Shown piece after piece: positions 35,672 to 47,200 of a DNA stretch of 64,000 nt (position 1 is its first letter; each line of letters opens with the position of its first letter). This DNA is from an uncultured Bacteroides sp. (GTDB taxonomy: Bacteria; Bacteroidota; Bacteroidia; Cytophagales; Cyclobacteriaceae). A program made the position numbers and the translations under genes. Location: contig CABHOV010000061.1 of the NCBI GenBank assembly GCA_902168185.1, positions 62,001 to 126,000 of the forward strand, given 5' to 3'. The notes beneath the pieces were generated by a model. The model saw only the letters and a program-made list of their open reading frames with translations. It made no database searches and was not told the origin of the DNA.

Positions 35672-36838
35672 ATGATAAGACCGCTTACGAAATCCTTCTT
35701 CCTTCTTATTTTTTCTTTAATGGCATTTCTTCCTGCATTTGCGCAGGATGAGTGTGAGCTTGTATTAAATCGTGCAATCGAAGAATTTAATGCAGGTCAC
35801 CACTATGGTATTCCCGCGATGTTGAATGAGTGTCTCGAACGAAATCAAAATCGGGAGTGGAGACAACGTGCTTATTTGCTTTTAGCAGAGACCTATTTAT
35901 TGCTGGAAGATCCTTTCGGAGCAGAGAAAAGTTATCTCGAAGTGTTGCGTGCCAATCCAGAGTACACGACTGATGAAGCGCGTGATCCTATCGATCTGGT
36001 ATACCTCAGTTCCAAGTTTACATCGACACCTATATTTACATTGTCTGCCAAGATTGGACCTAATATTTCTATTATTAGAAAGCTGGTTGATCGCGGTACA
36101 TATGCGAGCGATGTCAACAAACAATACAGACTTAAGCCAGGCTTCCAGGTCGGCGTAGGAGTGGACTGGAATTATAGTGAAAAGCTCAGTGTAATGCTCG
36201 AAGGTAATTTTGTGTACTCTGCCTATCGGCAACGAATTTCCGGACAATTTGATCGTGATGAATCCTCATTCTTCGATCGTCAAACCTGGGTGCGTATACC
36301 ACTGTCAATAAAATATTCGGCTGCTCAGGGACAGTATCGGCCGTATGGATATATAGGATCATCATTTGATTTGTTGCTGGGCGATCGTGCTACCATACAA
36401 TACAAAGATCAGAATTTCAATCCTGAGACGAACAGGGTGGAGAGTATAGATCGCGAAAGTCCGATCTTGAAGTATAAATCAAAACGCAATGCTATAAATT
36501 ACTCGGTGTTTATCGGGGGCGGTGTAAAGTATAAATTGAAGCTGGACTATATTTTTGCAGACCTCCGGTATTCTTTTGGGATGACAAACATTGTTGATCA
36601 GGACAATAGCATCTTCGACTATAACAAAGGCCAAAGCCCGGTGACAGAAGGTTTTCAGGATTCCGGTGACGGCACTTTTCGATGGGCACACATAGATGAT
36701 CTTTTTAGGATGGACAACCTCTTTATATCGGTCGGATATATCCATCCACTCTATAAACCAAGAAAATTGAAGAAGGCTCATTCAAAATCTGTATTGCGTT
36801 CTATTAAAAGACAAGGTGATGAAGTTAAGGTTGATTAA
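35672..36838 (+). CDS. TPR / outer-membrane beta-barrel protein (PorT-like)
   Basis: The 388-residue protein has a signal peptide (MAFLPAFAQ), a short TPR-like helical part at residues 30-110 (RQRAYLLLAETYLLLEDPFG, then AEKSYLEVLRANPEY) and a C-terminal region rich in amphipathic strands (LSAKIGPNISIIRK, FQVGVGVDWNYSEKLSVMLE, VFIGGGVKYKLKLDYIFADL), typical of eight-strand PorT/OmpW-like barrels. The last segment ends with a basic tail, SIKRQGDEVKVD. Similar N-TPR barrels occur beside STAND/WD40 genes in Cytophagales as far as I recall, but I cannot check this here. It lies 13 bp after the STAND gene and overlaps the lipoprotein gene by 20 bp, which points to coupled translation. The role is unknown. 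Confidence 0.7.
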   Translation: MIRPLTKSFFLLIFSLMAFLPAFAQDECELVLNRAIEEFNAGHHYGIPAMLNECLERNQNREWRQRAYLLLAETYLLLEDPFGAEKSYLEVLRANPEYTTDEARDPIDLVYLSSKFTSTPIFTLSAKIGPNISIIRKLVDRGTYASDVNKQYRLKPGFQVGVGVDWNYSEKLSVMLEGNFVYSAYRQRISGQFDRDESSFFDRQTWVRIPLSIKYSAAQGQYRPYGYIGSSFDLLLGDRATIQYKDQNFNPETNRVESIDRESPILKYKSKRNAINYSVFIGGGVKYKLKLDYIFADLRYSFGMTNIVDQDNSIFDYNKGQSPVTEGFQDSGDGTFRWAHIDDLFRMDNLFISVGYIHPLYKPRKLKKAHSKSVLRSIKRQGDEVKVD

Positions 36839-38141
36839 TATTCTCTGGCTACTCCTTCCTTTTCTTTCCTGCGATACAAAGAAGGATTTTGAAGAAGGGA
36901 CAAAAAACTATTTCGTTAAGTACTTTGGAGAAGATGGCGATCAGCAGGCTATCGACATGGTGGTAAACGAAGACGGAACAGTCATGATTCTTGGAAACAC
37001 GTCTATGCCGGGAGCTTCTCAGCGTATACTGATGATTAAGACTGATGCGGAAGGAAATCTTTTGTGGCAGAAGAAATTTGGTAGTGATGTGGACTTGTTG
37101 GGACGCGAGGTTATAGCTGAATATCCACAGGACCTGGAGCCCACCAGTGATGGTAATTTCCTGATCCTGTCCAATATGTATAGGGGCATAGATGTAGCTA
37201 CAAACGAAAATATATATGACTTTAAGGTTATCAAGATAAATCCTGAAGGGGATTCAATCGGAGGCATGGAGTTCGGAAATAATCAGGAGAATTGGAGTAC
37301 TCAATTTGTCAAGTCCATTACAGCATTGAGTAACGGTGGATTTATAGTGACCGGAAATTCTACGGATGAAACGATCGCAGCCGATCCACAGCTTACACCC
37401 CCTGACCAGGAGGATATGTTTGCGATTGGATTCGAGAGTGATCTCAATACAGTTGCCTGGACAACCCTGGAGCTAGGCGCTCCGGTTGGAACAACGGGAG
37501 AACATTTTGGTTCCGGCATCAAGGTCTTCGAAGCTTCCCCCAATGAATACTATATGTTCTCGTATTCCGACAGGCAGTTGATCGGAGAGACTGACTTTGA
37601 ATCCAATTTTGAGGTAAGTAATTTTTCGGGAAACGGAATTCCGCTAGGGTTCTCCGATAACGCAGGCAGAGAAACGAGCTGGGAAATTCTGGCATCGGTA
37701 TGCAAAGTACCTGGAGTTTTGGGCGGAGGATATTATGAGTTAGGGACATCGGTTCCTACATCAACCATTACCAATACGGTTGGTCAGCTATATTTTTGCA
37801 AACGAAATGAAAATCTAAACAAGCAAAGCGAAGGTACAATCAGCAACATCTCCGGACAATTCACGGCCACAACGGTTGCGCCATCCGTGTTTTCTGATGG
37901 TTTCCTGATCCTTGCCAATGAAAAAACAACTGCCGGAACTACGATACGATTAATAAAGACGAACCTGAATAGTGAAGCACTTTGGTCGGTAAACATGGGC
38001 TCGTTCGACAAAAGCAGCAAAGGGGCAAGTGTTGCCGAGCTGCCGGACGGTCGCATTATGATCTTAGGGACCATTGAACTTGAAACCCAGGATAAGATCG
38101 GCCTAATGAAAGTCAACTCCCAGGGAGAGTTCTTAAACTAA
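36819..38141 (+). CDS. Repeat (beta-propeller-like) lipoprotein
   Basis: From the ATG at 36819 the protein has 440 residues and a lipoprotein signal peptide (LLLPFLSC, Cys18). A GTG three bases upstream is also possible. The mature part shows repeated blocks of about 50-60 residues with the pattern DGxxMILGN or GGFIVTGN followed by xxIxLIKTNxxG, for example MILGNTSMPGASQRILMIKT, GGFIVTGNST and RIMILGTIELETQDKIGLMK. This is the pattern of bacterial propeller-type lipoproteins seen with T9SS substrates. There is no catalytic motif I recognise. It overlaps the barrel gene by 20 bp and precedes the giant gene by 73 bp. Location: probably the outer membrane, perhaps surface-exposed. Confidence 0.68.
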   Translation: MKLRLINILWLLLPFLSCDTKKDFEEGTKNYFVKYFGEDGDQQAIDMVVNEDGTVMILGNTSMPGASQRILMIKTDAEGNLLWQKKFGSDVDLLGREVIAEYPQDLEPTSDGNFLILSNMYRGIDVATNENIYDFKVIKINPEGDSIGGMEFGNNQENWSTQFVKSITALSNGGFIVTGNSTDETIAADPQLTPPDQEDMFAIGFESDLNTVAWTTLELGAPVGTTGEHFGSGIKVFEASPNEYYMFSYSDRQLIGETDFESNFEVSNFSGNGIPLGFSDNAGRETSWEILASVCKVPGVLGGGYYELGTSVPTSTITNTVGQLYFCKRNENLNKQSEGTISNISGQFTATTVAPSVFSDGFLILANEKTTAGTTIRLIKTNLNSEALWSVNMGSFDKSSKGASVAELPDGRIMILGTIELETQDKIGLMKVNSQGEFLN

Positions 38142-38214
38142 ACATTTACCAGTGCGAATCGTGAGGTTACATTTTAAGCCGGGAATTCATATACTAAACA
38201 ACTGCCTCTCTGCC

Positions 38215-41200
38215 ATGCCTTTAAGGAAGATATTTTGCTATACGATCTGCGCGTTGCTACTAAGCATTATTCTTCCGGTGGGACAGGCTTTTAGTCAGTG
38301 CAGCATCACTACCCTCAATCCATCTTATTGTATCGATGCTCCTGCCGTCACACTTTCCGGAGGTACTAATTATTATGGGCCCGGTGTAAGCGGATCGACT
38401 TTTACTCCTGCGTCCGCTGGCGCGGGAACTCACAAGATATATACTACAGATGGAACAACGGCTTCCTATACTGTAAATACTACGGGTACATTTAGTCCGG
38501 TTACGCTTCCATCTCCAACAACGCTAACCATCGGTGTCAGTATATCGGTACCCATCACCATTGGGTTTAATTTTAGTTTCTACGGAAACACCTATTCGGC
38601 ACTGCGTGTTTTTGATAATGGGTTCATCCGGTTTTCAGGAACGAACGCCACTCCGGTACCACAAACAATTCCAAATGCAGTAAACCCCAATGACCTGATC
38701 GCCATTGCGTGGAGTGATCTGAACGCATCGACAGGAGCAATCCGGTATCAAACCATGGGAACTGCACCACTTCGTGTTTTGATCATTGAATATTCCAACG
38801 TACAGTTTACCAACAATACTGCAGACTATGTAACGTCTCAAATTCATTTATATGAGACAACAAATATCATCGAGATCCATTCTACGCATATAGGCTCTGA
38901 TGGCACTGCACAGACCATGGGTATTGAAAATAGCCCTGGTACCATTGCCGGGACTATACCAGGACGAAACAATCAGATCTTTACTGCGGACAATGATTAC
39001 GTTGGATTTATACCTTCCTGTACAGAAGTTAAATCAGTAACAGTTAATCCTGTTCCCAATAATGCATTGACGGTGTCACCGGCCACGACTACAATTTGTT
39101 CAGGAGCAACAGTTGGTGTTACGGTTGCCAATTCAGAAGTAGGCGTAAATTATCAATTGAGGAATAGCGCAGACAACTCAGTCTTGAGTAGCTCCGCTGC
39201 GGGCACAGGAGGAAATCTTTTGCTTACGAGTAATGCGATAGCCTCCAATCTTTCAATCAAAGTAACCGCGATTAATTCTACCACAAGTTGTGATACAGAT
39301 CTTACCAATACAGTAAATGTTACGGTTAACACTGCACCCGGTATAACTACTCCTCCTGCCAATGCAGTAGTATGTCAGGGGGCGAGTGCTACATTTAATG
39401 TTGTGGCTACAGGAACCGGGTTAACATACCAGTGGAGAAAGAACGGAACAAATATACCAGGCGCTACCAGTAACAGTTATACCATGGCTACCACTTCGGC
39501 TACAGATGCCGGTAGCTATGACGTTGTTGTAAGCGGTACATGTACACCACCTGTTACCAGTACAGCAGCAACTTTAACGATTAACGCTTTACCAGCGATC
39601 ACCGCTCAACCTGTAGCGAGTCAGGCAATCTGCGAAGGCAGTGCTGCTTCCTTTAGTGTTACCGCTTCGGGTACGGGATTGAGTTATCAATGGAAGAAGA
39701 ATGGAGTAGATATATCAGGCGCGACCTCCAATACATATACCATTGCATCAGCAGTTACTGCTGATGCGGGCACCTATACCGTTGTAGTGAGCGGTACATG
39801 TTCTCCTTCAGTTACGAGTACAGCGTCAGTACTTACTATTCAGGAGCAACCTGAGATTATTGCTGGTCCCGCAACCCAAACAGTTTGTGCCGGTCAAAGT
39901 GTAACGTTTAATGTGAATGTTGGCGTTACTACTGGTGTGTCATATCAATGGAGAAAGAACACCACGAATATAGTTGGTGCTACTGGTAGCAGTTATACTA
40001 TAGCAACAACTGCATCAACGGATGCTGGTAGTTATGATGTTGTTGTAAGCGGTATATGTACACCACCTGTTACTAGTACAGCAGCAACGTTAACGATTAA
40101 TGCTTTGCCAGCGATCACGGCCCAGCCAGTAGCAAGCCAGGCAATCTGCGAAGGCAGCGCTGCTTCCTTTAGCGTTACGGCTTCAGGCACTGGATTGAGT
40201 TATCAATGGAAAAAGAACGGAGTTGATATAGTGGGAGCGACCTCCAACACATATACCATTGCAACAGCAGTTACTGCTGATGCCGGTACGTATACCGTTG
40301 TTGTAAGCGGTACATGTTCTCCTTCGGTTACAAGTACAGCATCTGTTCTTACCATTCAGGAGCAACCTGAGATCATTACTGGTCCAGCCACACAAACAGT
40401 TTGTGCCGGTCAGAGTGTAACGTTTAACGTGAATGTCGGTGTTACTACCGGTGTATCTTATCAATGGAGAAAGAACGGATCAAATATAGTTGGTGCTACT
40501 GGTAGCGGTTATACTATAGCAACAACTGCATCAACGGATGCTGGTAGCTATGATGTTGTCGTGTCTGGCACATGTACACCGCCTGTTACCAGTACAGCAG
40601 CAACCTTAACGATTAATGCTTTACCAGCGATTACTGCTCAACCTGTAGCAAGCCAAGCCATCTGCGAAGGCAGTGCTGCTTCTTTTAGTGTTACGGCTTC
40701 AGGTACTGGATTAACGTATCAATGGAAGAAGAACGGAGTTGATATAGTAGGAGCGACCTCTAATACATATACGATTGCAACAACCGCTACTGCCGATGCC
40801 GGTACTTATACCGTTGTAGTGAGTGGTACATGTTCTCCTTCAGTTACAAGTACAGCATCTGTTCTTACCATTCAGGAGCAACCTGAGATTATCACTGGTC
40901 CAGCAACCCAAACGGTTTGTGCCGGTCAGAGTGTAACATTTAACGTGAACGTTGGAGTTACTACCGGTGTATCCTATCAGTGGAGAAAGAACGGAACGAA
41001 TATAGTTGGCGCCACGAGTAGCAGTTATACTATAGCTACCACAACATCAACAGATGCCGGTAGCTATGATGTTGTCGTGTCTGGCACATGTACACCGCCT
41101 GTTACCAGTACAGCAGCAACCTTAACGATTAATGCTTTACCAGCGATTACCGCTCAACCTGTAGCGAATCAAGCCATCTGCGAAGGCAGTGCCGCTTCCT

Positions 41201-44200
41201 TTAGCGTTACGGCTTCAGGCACTGGATTAACCTATCAATGGAAGAAGAACGGAGTTGATATAGTAGGAGCGACCTCTAACACATATACCATTGCAGCAAC
41301 AGTTACTGCTGATGCCGGTACGTATACTGTTGTAGTAAGCGGTACATGTTCTCCTTCGGGTACAAGTACAGCGTCAGTACTTACCATTCAGGAGCAACCT
41401 GAGATTATCACTGGTCCTGGAACCCAAACAGTTTGTGCCGGTCAGAGCGTGACGTTTAATGTGAGTGTTGGAGTTACTACGGGTGTCTCATATCAGTGGA
41501 GAAAGAACGGAACGAATATAGTTGGTGCTACTGGTAGCAGTTATACTATAGCAACAACTGCGTCAACGGATGCCGGTAGCTATGACGTTGTTGTGTCTGG
41601 TACATGTACACCGCCTGTTACCAGTACAGCAGCAATCTTAACGATTAATGCTTTACCAGCGATTACCGCTCAACCTGTAGCGAATCAAGCCATCTGCGAA
41701 GGCAGTGCTGCTTCCTTTAGTGTTACGGCTTCAGGTACTGGATTAACGTATCAATGGAAGAAGAACGGAGTTGATATAGTAGGAGCGACCTCTAATACAT
41801 ATACGATTGCAACAGCCGCTACTGCTGATGCCGGTACTTATACCGTTGTAGTAAGCGGTACATGTTCTCCTTCGGTTACAAGTACAGCGTCAGTACTTAC
41901 TATTCAGGAGCAACCTGAGATTATCACTGGTCCTGCAACCCAAACAGTTTGTGCCGGTCAGAGCGTGACGTTTAATGTGAGTGTTGGAGTTACTACGGGT
42001 GTATCATACCAATGGAGAAAAGACGGAACGAATATAGTTGGGGCCACGGGCAGCAGTTATACTATAGCTACCACAGCATCAACAGATGCTGGTAGCTACG
42101 ATGTTATCGTGTCTGGTACTTGTACGCCACCTGTTACAAGTGCCGTGGCAACTTTAACCATTAATGCTTTACCAGCGATTACAGCCCAGCCAGTAGCGAG
42201 TCAGGCAATCTGCGAAGGCAGTGCTGCTTCCTTTAGTGTTACGGCTTCAGGCACTGGATTGAGTTATCAATGGAAGAAGAACGGAGTTGATATAGTAGGA
42301 GCGACCTCTAATACATATACCATTGCAACAACAGTTACTGCTGATGCAGGTACTTATACTGTTGTAGTAAGTGGTACATGTTCACCTTCGGTTACAAGTA
42401 CAGCGTCGGTACTTACTATTCAGGAGCAACCTGAGATCATTACTGGTCCCGCAACCCAAACAGTTTGTGCCGGTCAGAGTGTAACATTTAACGTGAACGT
42501 TGGAGTTACTACCGGTGTATCCTATCAATGGAGAAAAGATGGAACGAATATAGTTGGCGCTACTGGTAGCAGTTATACTATAGCTACAACGGCACTTGCA
42601 GATGCTGGTGACTATGATGTGATCGTATCAGGCACTTGCACGCCACCTGTTACAAGTGCTATAGCTATATTGACCGTAAATCCTAACCCTGATGCGTTTG
42701 CCGCTGATGCTTCTATCTGCAGTGGTGAAACTACTAACATTGTCATCACAAATCCCAATGGAGTATCGGGTACTACATTTACATGGACTGTCCAAAATGC
42801 ATCCAATGTATCAGGTGCTTCTGCAGGCTCGGGTAACCTTATCGCTCAAGCTTTAACCACTACGGATGGCGTTTCAACCGGAAGCGTAACCTATCTTATT
42901 CAACCTTCAGCTACAGGATGTGGTGGTATAGCGTATGCAGTCAACGTAACAGTGAAACCTATACCAACGGTAGCAGCATCGGGTCAAAGTATATGCTCGG
43001 GAACAAGCTCCAGTGTTTCCATTTCAAATCCGAATGGTGTTGCCGGAACGTCTTTCAGCTGGACCATCCAAAGTAGTTCCAATGTATCCGGAGGGTCTGC
43101 AGGAAGTGGTTCAACGATTAGTCAACTGTTAACATCAACGGATGGTGTCAATACAGGTACGATAACCTATCGTATAGTTCCAACAGCCAATGGATGTTCA
43201 GGTAGTTATGTTGATGCCACGGTAACGGTTAATCCTAAACCTGTTATTACGAATTCACCGACTTCTCTTATCCAGGAAATATGCAGTGGTGTATCACTCA
43301 ATTTTCTACCAACGTCTTCTATCACAGGAACAACATTTAACTGGACTTCAAATGTTATCGGTACACTCACCGGAGTAAGTGCTTCTGGCACCGGTACAAT
43401 TACTGATACTCCAGTGAATGCAACCAGTAGTAACGCAGTGATCATATATACCATCACACCGGTTATAGGAGGTTGCTCAGGAACGCCTGCAAATTTAGTC
43501 GTCACTGTAAGGCCGCTGCCAACCGCGGTTGCGAATCCACAAACAATTTGTTCAGGACAAACTACATCCGTTGCTATAACAAATCCCAATTCAATTACCG
43601 GAACCACCTATACCTGGATCGTTCAGGCGTCATCGAATGTTGCCGGTGCTTCGGCAGGCAGTGGTTCAACAATAAGTCAGTCGCTCACTTCTATAGATGG
43701 TGTAAACAGCGGCTCTGTTACATATAGAATCACAGCATCGTCCAACGGATGTCCAGGTACACCATTTGATGTAGATGTGACGGTAAAACCTATTCCTGTC
43801 ATTAACAACAATCCCGTTAGCCTCGCCCAACAGATATGCAGCGGAGAAGCTCTTAATTTTATCCCGACATCTACTATATCCGGAACTATATTTTCATGGA
43901 CAAGTTCAGTTAGCGGACCTGTTTCTTCCGGTGTTACAGCATCCGGTACAGGCAGCATTACAGATATACCTGTAAACACAGGCAACGTATCAGGTTCTGT
44001 AACCTATACTATAATTCCGAATTACAATGGATGCGATGGACAGCCTGTAAACCTGGTGGTTCTGGTTAAACCACTTCCTTCCGCATCAGCATCAGACATT
44101 ACAATCTGCAGTGGAGAAACGGCAGTAGTAAATATATTCCCATCTCCACAAAATGTTTCCGGTACAACCTTTGAATGGACCGCAGCTCCAAGTACCAATT

Positions 44201-47200
44201 TAATTGGTGCTGCCAGTGGAAATGGTTCAGTGATCAGTCAAACCTTGAGCACATCAAATGCCGCTGTTGGAACGGTTACCTATACCTTGACACCTTCTGC
44301 GAACGGATGTGCTGGTCCTGTGTCAACAGTCACCGTAACGGTTAATCCGAAAGTCACTATAAATGCAGGTGCTGATTTTTCAGTATGTGAGCAGGCAGTC
44401 ATGCCGATGGCAGTTCCATTGAGTGGTACGATTGGCGGAAGCGCCAGCACAGCGAACTGGTTTATAAAAACAGGTGACGGCTCTGTCTCTGTCAGTTCAA
44501 CCACGAGTGGCAACGTTACGGCAGTATATACCGCCGTGGCTTCAGATGTTGTCAATGGATTTGTTGAACTATACCTGGTGACTGACGATCCGGACGGAGT
44601 ATCTGGTCCGTGTTCGTCCACGTCCGATACGCTGAAGATATTTCTGAACAAACGCGCGATGATTCTGCCATTGGCGGATCAGATTGTATGTGAGCCGAGC
44701 TTGATCAATTTGTCTGGTGATATCAGTGGTGACGCAACAGCAGGTTCATGGAGCGCAGTAACTACAGCAGGCGGTACATTGTCCATTAGTAGTATAACTG
44801 GAAACACGATAACGGCCAACTACGGTGTGCTTGCCGGTGATATAGGAAATACATTGACATTCCGGTTGTCAACGAACGATCCGGATGGAGCAGGCCCTTG
44901 TACGATTGTCACAGATGATATGGACGTGCACATCAATCAATCGGCAAAAGTTTTTGCTGGGAATGATTTTGAAGTATGTGAAGATAAGCCGGTTAATTTG
45001 AATGGAACCTTTTCAGGAACAACATCATCGGTTACCTGGAGCGGTGGTTCAGGCGATGCACAATTTGCCAATGTAAACAACGCATCGACGGTATATACAT
45101 TAACATCTGCCGATAGAGCAAGTGGATCGATTTTATTGACGCTGACTACAAATGATCCGGATGGTGCCGGACCATGCGGAGCTGTTTCGGATGATATATA
45201 TATCAAGATCAATCCATTGCCACAGCCTTTAATCTTTGGTTTAGAGAGTGCATATGCTGAGAATAATCCGCCCGATCCATTGTCAGGTGTTCCTTCAGGC
45301 GGAAACTTTACAGGAGTCTTTACAGGTTCCGGAATTCAATCCGGAACGAATATCTTCGATCCATCAATTGCCAATATTGGATTCAATACTGTATTTTATA
45401 CTGTTACCAATACGATCACAGGTTGCGTTGGAACAGTGAGTGCCGTTACCGTAGTGAACCCGATCACGAGTATTGACTTTACCATTGATGGCGCAGTGGA
45501 AGATGGTACAGGTGCTTTACTGATTTGTGCTGAGGATGGCTTGAGAGAACTCATCGGAATCCCATCACATACTACAGGGTTCCCTGTAACTGAATTTGTA
45601 AGTCTTACTTCGGGCTTAACAGTAAACTTCGTAGACACGAAGTGGTATGTTAACACTGACAACGTAATTTCAGGTTCTTACTTTGTGAAGTATACCTATA
45701 CCAACGGCTCCAACGCTACTACAGAGTATATCCGGAAGATAATTGTGAATGCAGCGCCTCGCGCCATTATTTTAACAAACAACGCCTGTGTTACAGACGC
45801 GGCCAGGTTCGCCAGTGTATCCGATATACCGAACAATACCTTTAACAGTAAGATCACAGAATATTTATGGGATTTTGATTTTGGTGGTTTGACGAGCCTG
45901 GATTCGGCAACGTCAATGACCTATGAGACTGCAGGTATATATGATGTGAAGCTTACGGTAACTACAGACGATGGCTGTTCAGATGATGTGACCGAGCCTA
46001 TACAGGTCGGTCCTGAACCGCGTGTAGATTTTGACTGGACGAAAATATGTAGTGGACAGACCACTCAGTTTGAAGACAAATCAACTATATCACTTGGAAC
46101 AATTAAGGAGTATAGCTGGGTTTTTGATGATGGGGAAGTATTGCCGTATGGTGACAAAGACGTAACGGTTCCGGTTGATCCAAAAACATCCGGTACCTAT
46201 AATAATCCGTATCATAAATATGATTTGTTCAAGGCATACAATGTGACCTTAAAAGTAAAAACAGATGTAGGGTGCTTGAAAGATACAACGCGCCAGATCT
46301 ATATAGTAGACTATAACCAGCCGGTATCCTCGAATGGTTATCAGACTGATTTCGAAAGTGGTCAGGGTACATGGATTAAAGTTGAAGAAGCTAACAAGCA
46401 ATCCAGCTGGACGTTTGGAGCAGTGAACGGTGCAAATATTGCAGGCGCATATTCAGGTGCCAATGCCTGGTGGACGGGTGGAAACACCGTTGCGGCCAAC
46501 AATTATATAAGTACATATTATCCGGATGAACAGTCTTATGTAATCGGACCGTGTGTGAACCTGGAAGGATTAAAGCGCCCGATGGTTTCATTGAAATTCT
46601 GGTCTGACTCGGATACAAATTTTGACGGTGCCGTGTTACAATACTCTTCCGATGGAGGACGCTCATGGGAAACGGTGGGTACTGACAACGGAGATGGTAT
46701 TGAATGGTATAATGGATCTGATTTGAGTGGTGAGCCGGGAGGGCAGGACAACTTTGCCTGGACGGGTACAACGGATGGCTGGAGAGATGCACGTTTCAAT
46801 TTGAACGAGCTTCCGAAAGATACCGTTGTTTTCAGAATTGCATTTGGTAGTAACAGTGATAACAACCCGGGAACGGTGTCCAATGGTTTTGCTTTTGATG
46901 ATATCTATATAGGAGAGAAGACACGCAATGTTTTGGTAGAGCATTATACCAATGATGGTAACCCGGGTCTTGCTTCCTCCGAGAACTATATAGACCAGTT
47001 GCTTTCAAAAGACTTTATAAAACTGCAGTATCATATTGCTTCACCAGGTCTTGAAGATGCTATCAACAAGGCCAACCCCATTGACAACAGTGCCCGGGCT
47101 CAGATCTATGGTATACGGCAACCACCGGCAACCATCATGGATGGTATCTTGAATGAGTACTACGGTAAGGAGTTTGATGGATTCACGGGTAATATTACTG

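Noticed and set aside
39592-42687. Tandem repeat array considered as a CRISPR or VNTR-like noncoding element
   Set aside because: The 516-bp units are fully coding, in frame, and encode Ig-like domains without spacers.
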